Of a stretch of 64,000 bases of DNA, positions 1 through 11,448 are shown one piece after another. Source of the stretch: Tragulus kanchil (Eukaryota > Chordata > Mammalia > Artiodactyla > Tragulidae); NCBI GenBank assembly GCA_022376925.1, contig JAIOJX010000004.1, forward strand, positions 127,745,123 to 127,809,122, given 5' to 3'. How positions within the stretch are numbered: position 1 is the first letter of the stretch; the number at the start of each line of letters is the position of its first letter. Made by a program: the position numbers and the translations under genes. The notes under the pieces are model-generated. The model did not search any database. It saw nothing but the letters and a program-made list of their open reading frames with translations, and was not told where the DNA came from.

Positions 1-112
1 AGGAAATGACAGCCCACTCGAGTGTTTTGAAAGTAAGAGGAGCCTGACCGGCTACCGTCCATGGGTTGGCAAGAGTAGGACACGACTTAAGAGACTAAAC
101 CACTACCACCAT
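1..112 (+). mobile_element. Bov-tA SINE, 3' part, cut by window start
   Basis: This is the 3' half of a Bov-tA SINE, a ruminant element made of a tRNA-Glu-like head fused to a BovB-derived tail. The 'cagcccactc', 'gaggagcctg' and 'ggacacgactta' blocks are readable. The head lies upstream of the window. Confidence 0.85.
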
Positions 113-453
113 AGTTATGTGATGGGCCAGCTGAAGGCATATCCGCCTCGGATCTGGAATGGAAATCGTCTAAATACAACTGCTATGGTGACAGACCTGG
201 ACCCAGAGAACAGAGTGGTGTGATTGCCTTATTGGGCAGGGGTGTCTTGCAGCTCCTAAGGCTTGTCTTTGAGACCTAGCTCTTGTCAGCTAAGCCTGGT
301 GAAGTTCAGGTGCTGCAGAGGCCCACAATGATTGGGAGGACAAGGCATAATCAAGAAGGATCACCCATGGGTCATCTCTTAGAATGACTTCCGAAATTGA
401 AGTCAAAATAATGTCGGAATCCACCCAAATGATTTTATGTTGAAAGCCCAGGT
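113..453. other. unique sequence, no gene seen
   Basis: Non-repetitive by eye. No long open frame, splice-flanked exon or RNA gene is recognisable. Confidence 0.5.
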
Positions 454-2704
454 ACTTTTATGTTTGTCCACATGTTTTGTTCCTCCCAGAGGCATCCCAG
501 GAAAAGAAGTCTTTTTAAAAGACCTAAATGCACATAGTATCTAGTGGTGCCAGGAAGACCATGGTGCATATAGTAAATATTTAATGATACTGAAGTTAAA
601 GGTATTCATCTCTAAATAAATGTAAGATGCTTTGCCACACCTCTCATTACTTTAAGAGCTTTAAAGAGTCTATTAGTTTAGCCATCTGTGTGGCTACGGA
701 AGCTCTTTCAGACCAGGTCCTGAAGGGTTAGGAAGGCTTTCTGAGGGACATGTTCATAGAGTGAAAAAAAAAGTTGATTTCTTCTTTATAGGAACCGAAG
801 GGCGTTCCTCTGTTCTTAGAGCAGGTGAAATGCCAAATTAAAAAGACAGTGTGATGAATTTCTGTAAAGTGAGTTTTAACTTACTTTTCCCATAACAGTG
901 GAAGGAAACTAAGTTGCAAAAAATTTGGTGCTGTTGGTTCATGACCTCCCGAGTTACCATGGTGAAATTCTAAATTGGCCCCCTTCCACAAAGGTCAAAG
1001 AGAGGTAGACCCATTCAGATCCTTAGGTGGCAGTTTAAATAAGCAAGGAACTTAACAGGAAGCTTATCTCCTGCAGTGGCAAAATGAGTGCATCTCCTCA
1101 CCTGCCTGCCAGAATCTTAAAAGTTTATATAGAAGCCTTATGGGGTTCAGTGCTGTGTACAGACCCCAGATCTCAACAACACATTGCTCTCTCCAGGCCA
1201 CATCCTTGATAATGTGCCGGAAACAGCTAGCAGAACATATGTTCCAAGGACAGGCAGGGGATAAGGAGGCTTTGATTATCTGGGCTTGGAGGGTCAACCC
1301 GAGGGAACATCCTCTCAACGCCATCCTGCAGCGGGTGTCCACGTAACATTCATTTGTTTTGTGCATCATTCTCACTTCTTGACTATATTCTTCTTTCTAG
1401 AGACAAGTTACCATAGCACCTGTAAGTCTGTGATAATGCCCTTAGGAGGGTGTGCTAGGTAGAATAGCGTCCTTCAAAAATTCATGTCCACCCAGAATTT
1501 CAGAATAGGACCCTATTTGGAAATAGTTTTGGCAAATTTCATCAAGTTAAGATGAGACTGGATTAACCAATGACCCTTAAAAAAAGGACTTTTATGTTTG
1601 TCCACATGTTTTGTTCCTCCCAGAGGCATCCCAGGAAAAGAAGTCTTTTTAAAAGACCTAAATGCACATAGTATCTAGTGGTGCCAGGAAGACCATGGTG
1701 CATATAGTAAATATTTAATGATACTGAAGTTAAAGGTATTCATCTCTAAATAAATGTAAGATGCTTTGCCACACCTCTCATTACTTTAAGAGCTTTAAAG
1801 AGTCTATTAGTTTAGCCATCTGTGTGGCTACGGAAGCTCTTTCAGACCAGGTCCTGAAGGGTTAGGAAGGCTTTCTGAGGGACATGTTCATAGAGTGAAA
1901 AAAAAAGTTGATTTCTTCTTTATAAGAACCGAAGGGCGTTCCTCTGTTCTTAGAGCAGGTGAAATGCCAAATTAAAAAGACAGTGTGATGAATTTCTGTA
2001 AAGTGAGTTTTAACTTACTTTTCCCATAACAGTGGAAGGAAACTAAGTTGCAAAAAATTTGGTGCTGTTGGTTCATGACCTCCCGAGTTACCATGGTGAA
2101 ATTCTAAATTGGCCCCCTTCCACAAAGGTCAAAGAGAGGTAGACCCATTCAGATCCTTAGGTGGCAGTTTAAATAAGCAAGGAACTTAACAGGAAGCTTA
2201 TCTCCTGCAGTGGCAAAATGAGTGCATCTCCTCACCTGCCTGCCAGAATCTTAAAAGTTTATATAGAAGCCTTATGGGGTTCAGTGCTGTGTACAGACCC
2301 CAGATCTCAACAACACATTGCTCTCCAGGCCACATCCTTGATAATGTGCCGGAAACAGCTAGCAGAACATATGTTCCAAGGACAGGCAGGGGATAAGGAG
2401 GCTTTGATTATCTGGGCTTGGAGGGTCAACCCGAGGGAACATCCTCTCAACGCCATCCTGCAGCGGGTGTCCACGTAACATTCATTTGTTTTGTGCATCA
2501 TTCTCACTTCTTGACTATATTCTTCTTTCTAGAGACAAGTTACCATAGCACCTGTAAGTCTGTGATAATGCCCTTAGGAGGGTGTGCTAGGTAGAATAGC
2601 GTCCTTCAAAAATTCATGTCCACCCAGAATTTCAGAATAGGACCCTATTTGGAAATAGTTTTGGCAAATTTCATCAAGTTAAGATGAGACTGGATTAACC
2701 CAAT
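454..2704. repeat. tandem duplication 1 (about 1.13 kb unit)
   Basis: Copies lie at 454-1573 and 1588-2704, in direct orientation. They are nearly identical apart from a 2-base 'ct' difference near 1190/2325 and rare substitutions. A short A-rich filler at 1574-1587 separates them. The unit is unique sequence ending inside an old mammalian repeat, so its ends do not match an element. It is most simply an unmerged assembly overlap. Confidence 0.95.
1449..1573 (+). mobile_element. old mammalian interspersed repeat, first copy
   Basis: The stretch containing 'gtccacccagaatttcag' and 'atttggaaatag' resembles a widespread ancient mammalian repeat. I cannot name the family with confidence. The second copy from 2582 continues further. 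Confidence 0.45.
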
Positions 2705-2884
2705 GACTGCTTTTCTTCTAGGAAGAAGGAAAAATTTTGACACAGAAACCCAGGAGGAATGGCATGGGACCACAGAGGCAGAGATTGGCGTTATTCTGCC
2801 TTGAGCCAAGGAATGCCAAGGATGGCTGGCCACCAGCAGAAGCCAGGAGAAAGGTACAGAGGACTGTGGTTTTCAGCACCATTT
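2582..2884 (+). mobile_element. old mammalian interspersed repeat
   Basis: Same element as 1449-1573, but continuing through 'gccaaggaatgccaagga' and 'ccaccagcagaagccagg', which are phrases of an ancient mammalian repeat. The copy at 26341-26700 looks like an antisense relative. The family name is not asserted. Confidence 0.5.
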
Positions 2885-3689
2885 CTGATGTTGTCAGAAC
2901 AAAGAACATTAAATAAGTCAGGGATACATTCCTTCAAGGTTTCATAAACTCAGATCAGCATGTGTACAGGGAGTTAGAATGGCCTTGACACCTGGAAAGT
3001 AAGTCTTTATTACTGAAGGGGTGTCAGCATTGGTATCCCAGGAATGGAGGCATTTAATGAGGCATTTAATGTTTATTTTTAGCATGGACATTCTTTACTT
3101 CTGACCAGTACTCCCTTTCTTTAATTGAAGCAGATGTACCATGTATGTTTGACAGGTCACAGACAGGCTGTTTTAGTTAGCATTAAATTCAAGATAACTT
3201 GTGTATAAGCCAGAGGGACTTTCCTGTACCTCAGTATGTGAAAATTTCCTTTATTGCTTCCCTGTCCTCTCCCTGTCCACTTGTCTTCTAGATGTTGGCC
3301 TGTCTCAGGGCTCCATCTCTCCTCTGAATCCACACAGTCTCCCAAATGACCATGTTCTTGATTTCCATGGTCACCTGTGCTCTGAGGACCCTGAGGACCC
3401 TTGAATCTTCCTCTCTGTTGCAATGATTTCATCTGAACTCCAGACCACCTTATATGTAATCAAAACCAAGGTGTTCAGGTTCAAATGCTTCACTTTTCCC
3501 CTTTCTCTTATAGTAACTGAATGGCCCAATCTTTAATTTGGACACCGTATCAAAAAACCTGGAAATGACTCTTGATCCATCCTTCCTCATCTACCATCTT
3601 CCACCAGAAAGTCCCTTATATGTAACTATTGTTGCCAAAATCTTGGCCCCCTGTCCACCGGTGCCAGAGAAAGAATACGGAAACAGAGT
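2885..3689. other. unique sequence, no gene seen
   Basis: Short open frames on both strands at about 3157-3432 overlap each other and show no domain or codon signal. No recognisable exon. Confidence 0.45.
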
Positions 3690-4009
3690 TTGGAGGAAAT
3701 AGAAAAACGGCCTTATCTTTGCTTGGCAAAGGGAAATACACAAGAGGCTAGCACCTCAAGTACTGTGCCAATGAAGGTTTAACATTTTTTTTCCTTTCTT
3801 TGCAAAGTTTCAAAATGGATACAGCTGACAGGTAGCTGAGCAGCTGGGTCTGGTGTCCTTGAAATTATTGGGCCATGACCTTCTTTCTGAAATGCAGAAT
3901 GCTCCAGGCGAGTGTGGGGGAGAAAGAATGCCAGGTGCAAAGTATAATCTAAAAGTCAGAGGGTAATCAGCTCTGTCAAGGACAGGCCCGGCTACAAGTG
4001 TGTGTGAGT

Positions 4010-4225
4010 GTGCTGTGTGTGCTTCGTTGCTCAGTCGTGTCTGACTCTTTGCGATCCCATGGACTGTAGGCCACCAGGCTCCTCTGTCCACAGGGATTCT
4101 TCAGGCAAGAAGACTGGAGTGCGTTGCCATGCCCTCCTCCAGGGGATCTTCCCAAGCCACAGGTGGAACCCAGGTCTCCCACATTGCAGGTGGATTCTCT
4201 ACCATCTGATCCACCAGGGAAGTGT
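4010..4225 (-). mobile_element. Bov-tA SINE
   Basis: Antisense Bov-tA, near full length: 'gctcagtcgtgtctgact' at one end and the tRNA-like head complement 'ccaccagggaagtg' at the other. Confidence 0.92.
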
Positions 4226-4473
4226 TTGTTATTAGTAACAGCTGAAAAATAATCAAGCTTGTGTAACCCTTGCGGGCCTGTTTGGCCAAAGGCCATTCAC
4301 TCATTTCTGGTTTTGCTGCAGCACTATGAAAGGAGAGGCATAGAGTGGAAGGTAGCCTTACCTTATCCAATTTCACAAGGGATACATAGTTCTCAAAATG
4401 TCAGGACCATTGCGTAGATATGGCTGTGAATATAGATTGCATAGATATGACGATGGCTATAGATACAGATGAT

Positions 4474-4668
4474 GCTTCCCAGGTGGTGCTAGTGGTAAAG
4501 AACCACCTGCCAAGGCAGGGAACTTAAGAGACGTGGGATGGATCCCTGCGTTGGCAAACACCCCAGTATTCTTACCTGGAAAATCCCATGGACAGAGGAG
4601 CCTGGCAGGAACAGTTCATGGGGTTGCAAAGAATTGGACATGACCAAAACGACTTAGCATGCACATAG
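4474..4668 (+). mobile_element. Bov-tA SINE
   Basis: Sense Bov-tA with diverged head 'gcttcccaggtggtgc' and tail 'ggacatgaccaaaacgac'. Confidence 0.9.
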
Positions 4669-5110
4669 ATGTAGATACATGAAATCAGCTATGTAAATTG
4701 TGAAATTTGACTTATTATTCTATTCGTTCAACTACTACAAATATCTATAATGACATATTTGGCAGTATTTGGTAACCAAACTGATAGAATTTGGAGGAAA
4801 TAGAAAAACGGCCTTATCTTTGCTTGGCAAAGGGAAATACACAAGAGGCTAGCACCTCAAGTACTGTGCCAATGAAGGTTTAACATTTTTTTTCCTTTCT
4901 TTGCAAAGTTTCAAAATGGATACAGCTGACAGGTAGCTGAGCAGCTGGGTCTGGTGTCCTTGAAATTATTGGGCCATGACCTTCTTTCTGAAATGCAGAA
5001 TGCGCCAGGCGAGTGTGGGGGAGAAAGAATGCCAGGTGCAAAGTATAATCTAAAAGTCAGAGGGTAATTAGCTCTGTCAAGGACAGGCCCGGCTACAAGT
5101 GTGTGTGAGT

Positions 5111-5326
5111 GTGCTGTGTGTGCTTCGTTGCTCAGTCGTGTCTGACTCTTTGCGATCCCATGGACTGTAGGCCACCAGGCTCCTCTGTCCACAGGGATTC
5201 TTCAGGCAAGAAGACTGGAGTGCGTTGCCATGCCCTCCTCCAGGGGATCTTCCCAAGCCACAGGTGGAACCCAGGTCTCCCACATTGCAGGTGGATTCTC
5301 TACCATCTGATCCACCAGGGAAGTGT
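5111..5326 (-). mobile_element. Bov-tA SINE (second copy of the one at 4010)
   Basis: Duplicate of 4010-4225 inside tandem duplication 2; not an independent insertion. Confidence 0.92.
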
Positions 5327-5574
5327 TTGTTATTAGTAACAGCTGAAAAATAATCAAGCTTGTGTAACCCTTGCGGGCCTGTTTGGCCAAAGGCCATTCA
5401 CTCATTTCTGGTTTTGCTGCAGCACTATGAAAGGAGAGGCATAGAGTGGAAGGTAGCCTTACCTTATCCAATTTCACAAGGGATACATAGTTCTCTAAAT
5501 GTCAGGACCATTGCGTAGATATGGCTGTGAATATAGATTGCATAGATATGACGATGGCTATAGATACAGATGAT

Positions 5575-5769
5575 GCTTCCCAGGTGGTGCTAGTGGTAAA
5601 GAACCACCTGCCAAGGCAGGGGACTTAAGAGACGTGGGATGGATCCCTGCGTTGGCAAACACCCCAGTATTCTTACCTGGAAAATCCCATGGACAGAGGA
5701 GCCTGGCAGGAACAGTTCATGGGGTTGCAAAGAATTGGACATGACCAAAACGACTTAGCATGCACATAG
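5575..5769 (+). mobile_element. Bov-tA SINE (second copy of the one at 4474)
   Basis: Duplicate of 4474-4668 inside tandem duplication 2; not an independent insertion. Confidence 0.9.
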
Positions 5770-5892
5770 ATGTAGATACATGAAATCAGCTATGTAAATT
5801 GTGAAATTTGACTTATTATTCTATTCGTTCAACTACTACAAATATCTATAATGACATATTTGGCAGTATTTGGTAACCAAACTGATAGAATT

Positions 5893-6880
5893 TGAAGGAA
5901 CTGGGAGTTTTCTGAAAAAAAAGTGGCTCCATCAAGTAAGCTGGTGGATGATGAGTTACAATTATCTTCGTGGATAAGAATTCTCTATTTCCTTCTGGCA
6001 TATTATCAGATTCGATATTGTAAAGATTCACTCTTAAAGTTTTAAAGCATGCTGCTGTGGTTACGGTTGTTGGTAATGCTGACATTATTTCTAAGAAAAC
6101 AATGGAAATTGTTATTTTGTAAATATATTCTTATATTGTGAAAAACTGAACAGGCTTTTTGAAATGTTTCTTCATAAAGCTTGCTTAGTTAAGAGACAGC
6201 TATCATTTCCAAATACGATTTTTTAAAAAAGCAAACAAAAAAGGGGGCCATCAATGACAAACCAAGATGTTGAGTGTTATAGGGCCATGTGGAGCTTTCA
6301 TATTTTAGACTTTCAGAGGATTCCTTTAAGGGCTTGAGTATGCATTGCTTTCCTTCAACGTCTGTTAAGTGAATTGAAGTGAGCGGTAACAGCATCCTTA
6401 ATGACTCTAAAGGAGCTTCTTACTTGAGCTGTGTATTAGTGGAAGATTGCTTGAAGGATTGATTGATTCTACACGTTCTACCCACTCCTACATGTTGCAG
6501 CTGTGTTCAGACCTTATTCCAGAAGTCATCAGGCACCAGACCGTAGGGAAACCTTTTGGGTTCTTTTTCTTTTTTTGTTCCATGGGATTTAGGGATAATG
6601 TTGAACATGGGGTTGCTTGGATAACTGTGTTTATTCTCTTGACCTGTGGTAATGGGGATTAATAAGAGTGATTGCAGTGATGAATGCTCCAGGGTAGAAC
6701 ATGAATCTGGTTAGGAAGGAAGTACTTCAGAGACGAGTCAGGTGGGGACTTTGGGCACTTTGGAAAACAATTTACTATGCTTGACCTAAAATAAATCTCT
6801 AGTCATGTTCATATCAATATTTCAACAGCATCTCTTAGAGACAGCATGTAGTTGGAACTTGTTTTGAAAAGTATATTCTG
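5893..6880. other. unique AT-rich sequence, no gene seen
   Basis: No repeat family or exon recognised. Open frames are under 80 residues and without domains. Confidence 0.45.
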
Positions 6881-8532
6881 TGCATTTTAATTTGATATGA
6901 AGCGTTTAGCACACTTACATCTAGGGTGATTATCGGTATGATCCGGTTTAATCTGTCACTTTCCTATATGTTTCCTGTTTTGTTCCCTCTGCTTTTTGTT
7001 CCTCTGTTTCTCCTTTTCTGCCTTCTTTTATATCATATGAATGTCTAAAAGAATTTTATTTTGAATGTGCCATTCGGGTTTTTGGTTTTCCTCTTTATAG
7101 AACTTTTTCGTATGTGTCCCAATGATGTTTTAGTCACTCAGTTGCGTCCAACTCTTTTGACTTCATGGACTGTAGCCTGCCAGGCTCCTCTGTCTATGGA
7201 ATTCTCCAAGCAAGAATCTGGAGTGGGTTACTGTGCCTTCCTCCAGAAGATCTTTCTGACCCAGGAATCAAACCCGAGTCTCCTGCATTGCAGGCAGATA
7301 ATATACATCTCTAATGTTTGTTTGAGGTAATATTGTATTATTGCACCTACAAGGTCCACTTAACATGCTTCTAGTTCTTTACATTACAGTTGTAAAATGT
7401 ATTGTGCCTATGACAAAAGTGGCATGTAATATGTATTTTAAGAAAATTAAGAGGAAAAGTAGTCTTTTATATTTACCCACATACTTACCTTTATGCCAGT
7501 GTTCTTCAGTCCTCCCAGAGATCAAAGTTTTCATCTGATCTCTTTTCCCTAAGCCTGAGAAACTTCCTTTAACATTTTTTAAAATGCAGGTATATTGGAG
7601 ATATATACTCTTAGTTGTGTGTATGTGTCTGTGTTTAATGTCATTATTTCATTTCATCCTTGAGGGATATTTTTTCTGGGTATAGGATTCTCAGTTGACA
7701 GCTTTTTTTCTTTCAACACTTTTAAAATGCTGTTGCATGATTTTCTCACCTTCATTGTTTCTGATGAAAAATTACTGATTATTCAAATTATAATATCTTT
7801 TATTAATATCTGTATATAATATCTGTTATTTTTCTCTGGTTTCTTTCAATACTTTTTCTTCCTTTTTGGTTGTCAATAATTTGACAGTGTGCCTAGAGTT
7901 AAAAAAAATATTTTTATCATCATTCATCAGGTTTGCCATTTGTTGAGCTTCTTAAATTTGCAAATTTATGTCTTGTATCAAATTTGAAAAATTTTCAACT
8001 AGTATTTCTTCAAACATTTTTCTACCACACTACCTTTCTCATCTCTTTCTGAGAATTCAATTACTCATATGTGAGACCCCTCCCTTCATATAGTCCCAAA
8101 TACCCTGGGACTTTATCAGTTATTTTCATTTTTTTCTTTCTGTTTTTTTTAGACTGTAAAACTTCTGTCAAAGTGATTTTAAGCTTACTGCATCTCCTGT
8201 CATCTTAATTTTGCTATCAAATTCATCTACTACATATTGTATGATAGTTTATATTTCATTTCTCAGCTTTTTCTTTTTTAAATATATTTTCTACTTATTT
8301 ACTGATATTTACCATCCTTTAGGTCATGATGGGAATATTTTCATTTACTTCACTGAGCATAGTTTGAATTGCTGCCTTTAGAACATTGCTTGGTCCAACA
8401 ATTAGACATTTTTAGAACCAGGCTTTATCATTTCTCATGAGAATGTATCACATTTTCTTAGTTTGTTTATTTATTTGTTTTTGGATTGTCAAGTAATTTT
8501 GGATTACAACCTGGACATTGTAAATATTTGTT
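6881..8532 (-). mobile_element. old L1 LINE fragment (3' region), antisense
   Basis: Antisense reading shows phrases typical of old mammalian L1 3' sequence, such as 'ctgggtataggattctca', 'cattgtttctgatgaaaa' and a late 'ggacattgtaaatat' block. It is heavily decayed with no open frame, and a Bov-tA at 7126-7300 interrupts it. The upstream boundary is uncertain. Confidence 0.7.
7126..7300 (-). mobile_element. Bov-tA SINE inserted in old L1
   Basis: Antisense Bov-tA ('agtcactcagttgcgtccaa' to 'ctcctgcattgcaggcag'), with its head end eroded. It splits the surrounding older L1, so it is younger than that L1. Confidence 0.88.
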
Positions 8533-8533
8533 T

Positions 8534-9042
8534 TTGTTCAGTCTCTCAGTTGTGTCTGACTCTTTGTGACCCCATGGGCTGCAGCACGCCAGGCCTCACT
8601 GTCCTTCACTATCTCTGAGTTTGCTTAAACTCATATTCATTGAGTCGATGATGCTATGCAGCCATCTCATCCTCTGTCCCCATCTTCTCCTCCTGCCCTT
8701 GATCTTTCCCAGCATCAGAGTCTTTTCCCATGAGTCAGCTCTTTGCATCTGGTGGCCAAAGTATTAGAGCTTCAGCTTCAACATCTGTCCCTCCAGTGAA
8801 TCCTGAGAGTTGATTTCCTTTAGGATGGTCTGGTTTGATCTCCTTGGTTTGATCTCTTTCCTTCTCCTTGGAGAAGACTCTCAAGAGTCTTCTTCAGCAC
8901 CACAGTTCAAAAGCACCAATTCTTTTGTGCTCAAACTTCTTTATGGTCCAGCTCTCACATCCGTACATGACTACTGGAAATACCATTGCTTTGACTGTAT
9001 GGATCTTTGTCAATAAAGTGATGCTTCTGCTTTTTAATATGG
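8534..9042 (-). mobile_element. BovB (RTE) LINE 3' fragment
   Basis: Antisense BovB sequence: 'gcagcacgccaggcctcac', 'catcagagtcttttccca', 'ccaaagtattagagcttc', 'cacatccgtacatgact' and 'cttctgctttttaatatg' occur in BovB order. BovB is an RTE-clade retrotransposon thought to have entered ruminants horizontally. This is a 5'-truncated fragment without coding capacity. Confidence 0.9.
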
Positions 9043-9118
9043 TATGAAAACTAGATTCTCTTGCATTCCTCCAATGACATTGATTTTCTTTTTTAAATGG
9101 GCAATTAATATGGTTAGG

Positions 9119-9332
9119 GGCTTCCCCAGTGGCTCAGCAGTAAAGAATTCTCCTGCAGTGCAGGAGATGTGGGTTCTATCCCTGCGTCAGGAAGATACCC
9201 CGGAGGAAGAAATGGCAACCTACTCCAATATTATTGCCAGGAAAATCCCCTGAACAGAGCCTGGTGGGCTACAGTCCATAGAGTTGTAAAGAGTTGGACA
9301 TGACTGAGTGATGGAGCAGCAGCAGATGGTTA
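9119..9332 (+). mobile_element. Bov-tA SINE
   Basis: Sense, near full length: head 'ggcttccccagtggctcag', B-box-like 'gggttctatccc', tail 'gagttggacatgactgag'. Confidence 0.92.
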
Positions 9333-10102
9333 GACTCAAACTGCTAATATGATACTGATTGCAGTAATAGCAGCTCAAATTCAAATTCACTAGTTTTGTC
9401 TCTCTCTTTTTTTTTTTTTGGTTTTAGCTAGGCTGCTTTGCACAATCATGATTCACAGATTATTAAGGATGTGAGTTTAATTGTAGAATATAAGCTTTTT
9501 CCCACTTTATTTTCCAAAGCATGTGGCTGCGTCAAACTCTGACCTGTGGTTCTTCAAGAGAGACCTACTGTGGACTTTCTAAGGGAGTTTTAGTTACCCT
9601 CACACTGTACATACAGACTTGTGTAGTCTTAGGTGAAGGGCTATAAAATATGGGAAACTCACTCCGTACTCCTTCCCGTCTTCCAAGTGTTAAGTCTTTT
9701 CCAGAATATTCCTGTTTTTGTCAGTTCTCCATTGCATTTAAGTGTTTTATTTGTAAATCTGCCTAGTGTTTTTTATTGTCATATGTAAGAGAGGCAGTTT
9801 AATAAAAGCTGCTCAGCTGTGACTGAAAGGGAACTCCCTACAGTTATATTTTGAAGTGCTAGATGATGAAGTTATTGGGATAAAATTCAAGGAAATCCTT
9901 TTTATTCTGCTTTTCTAGAGTAAATTTCTCTCTCCAATAAATATTCTTCTGAAACAACCCAGTTTTTCAAAAGATTGAAGTACATTTACTTTTGACTTCA
10001 ATTTGGAAACTGCTGAAAGCCTGATGGAGTCATATAAGGTTAATCTATTACTTAATATGATGTTAGAATAACAATTTATGAGTAATAATAACATGATGAA
10101 AA

Positions 10103-10297
10103 AGTGAGTGTCAGTTGCTCAGTTGTGTCCAACTCCTTGCGACCCCGTGGACTGTAGCCCTCCAGGCTCCTCTGTCCGTGGAATTTTCCAGGCAAGAATA
10201 CTGGAGTGGGGTGCCATTTCCTTCTCCAGGGGATCTTCCAGACCCAGGGGTCTAAGCCACATGTCCCTCTTTGCCATGTAAGCCTCCAGGGAAGCCC
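10103..10297 (-). mobile_element. Bov-tA SINE
   Basis: Antisense Bov-tA from 'agtgtcagttgctcag' to 'gcctccagggaagccc'. The B-box region is altered ('ggggtctaagccac'). Confidence 0.9.
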
Positions 10298-11204
10298 ATA
10301 TAACCTGATACTCCTGAGGATAGAGTTTTGGGAACAAAGAGAAGATTGATGAAACTTTTCCTTGAATTTCCTGTGAACTTTGTTCAAATGCCAAAAACAA
10401 AATTTATTTGAGGGAGTTATGGTAAGCTTTATCTACACAAGTGATTCCATTTGTGTTTAAATATCCTCTAGACTGAATGAAAACGTCTTAAAGGCACTCA
10501 TATTCAATCTTGTCAACTTCTTACATGTAGCTTCTTTCATTTCATTCTAACACAAGAGCGGTTGTTTTGCCCATTATCAAATATTATCAGATGATGCTAA
10601 GTCACTGTGGAATAAAACTTACGCAATTTTCACATTCCCAGGGCATTTTCTGGAAAACAGACCAGGGAGAAATGTGGACTTTCTAAGGAGTTTTAGTTAC
10701 CCTCACACTGTACATACAGACTTGTGTAGTCTTAGGTGAAGGGCTATAAAATATGGGAAACTCACTCCGTACTCCTTCCCGTCTTCCAAGTGTTAAGTCT
10801 TTTCCAGAATATTCCTGTTTTGTCAGTTCTCCATTGCATTTAAGTGTTTTATTTGTAAATCTGCCTAGTGTTTTTTATTGTCATATGTAAGAGAGGCAGT
10901 TTAATAAAAGCTGCTCAGCTGTGACTGAAAGGGAACTCCCTACAGTTATATTTTGAAGTGCTAGATGATGAAGTTATTGGGATAAAATTCAAGGAAATCC
11001 TTTTTATTCTGCTTTTCTAGAGTAAATTTCTCTCTCCAATAAATATTCTTCTGAAACAACCCAGTTTTTAAAAAGATTGAAGTACATTTACTTTTGACTT
11101 CAATTTGGAAACTGCTGAAAGCCTGATGGAGTCATATAAGGTTAATCTATTACTTAATATGATGTTAGAATAACAATTTATGAGTAATAATAACATGATG
11201 AAAA

Positions 11205-11399
11205 AGTGAGTGTCAGTTGCTCAGTTGTGTCCAACTCCTTGCGACCCCGTGGACTGTAGCCCTCCAGGCTCCTCTGTCCGTGGAATTTTCCAGGCAAGAA
11301 TACTGGAGTGGGGTGCCATTTCCTTCTCCAGGGGATCTTCCAGACCCAGGGGTCTAAGCCACATGTCCCTCTTTGCCATGTAAGCCTCCAGGGAAGCCC
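11205..11399 (-). mobile_element. Bov-tA SINE (second copy of the one at 10103)
   Basis: Duplicate of 10103-10297 inside tandem duplication 3. Confidence 0.9.
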
Positions 11400-11448
11400 A
11401 TATAACCTGATACTCCTGAGGATAGAGTTTTGGGAACAAAGAGAAGAT

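Larger units (their letters stand above)
3690..5892. repeat. tandem duplication 2 (1101 bp unit)
   Basis: Copies lie at 3690-4790 and 4791-5892, abutting with no filler. Only scattered single-base differences are visible, for example near 3903/5004. Both junction ends share a short 'tttg.aggaa' microhomology. The unit contains a minus-strand and a plus-strand Bov-tA. Confidence 0.96.

Noticed and set aside
4010..4225. tRNA genes suggested by A- and B-box-like sequence in SINE heads
   Set aside because: The A and B boxes belong to tRNA-Glu-derived SINEs and are followed by SINE bodies; no intact cloverleaf is seen.
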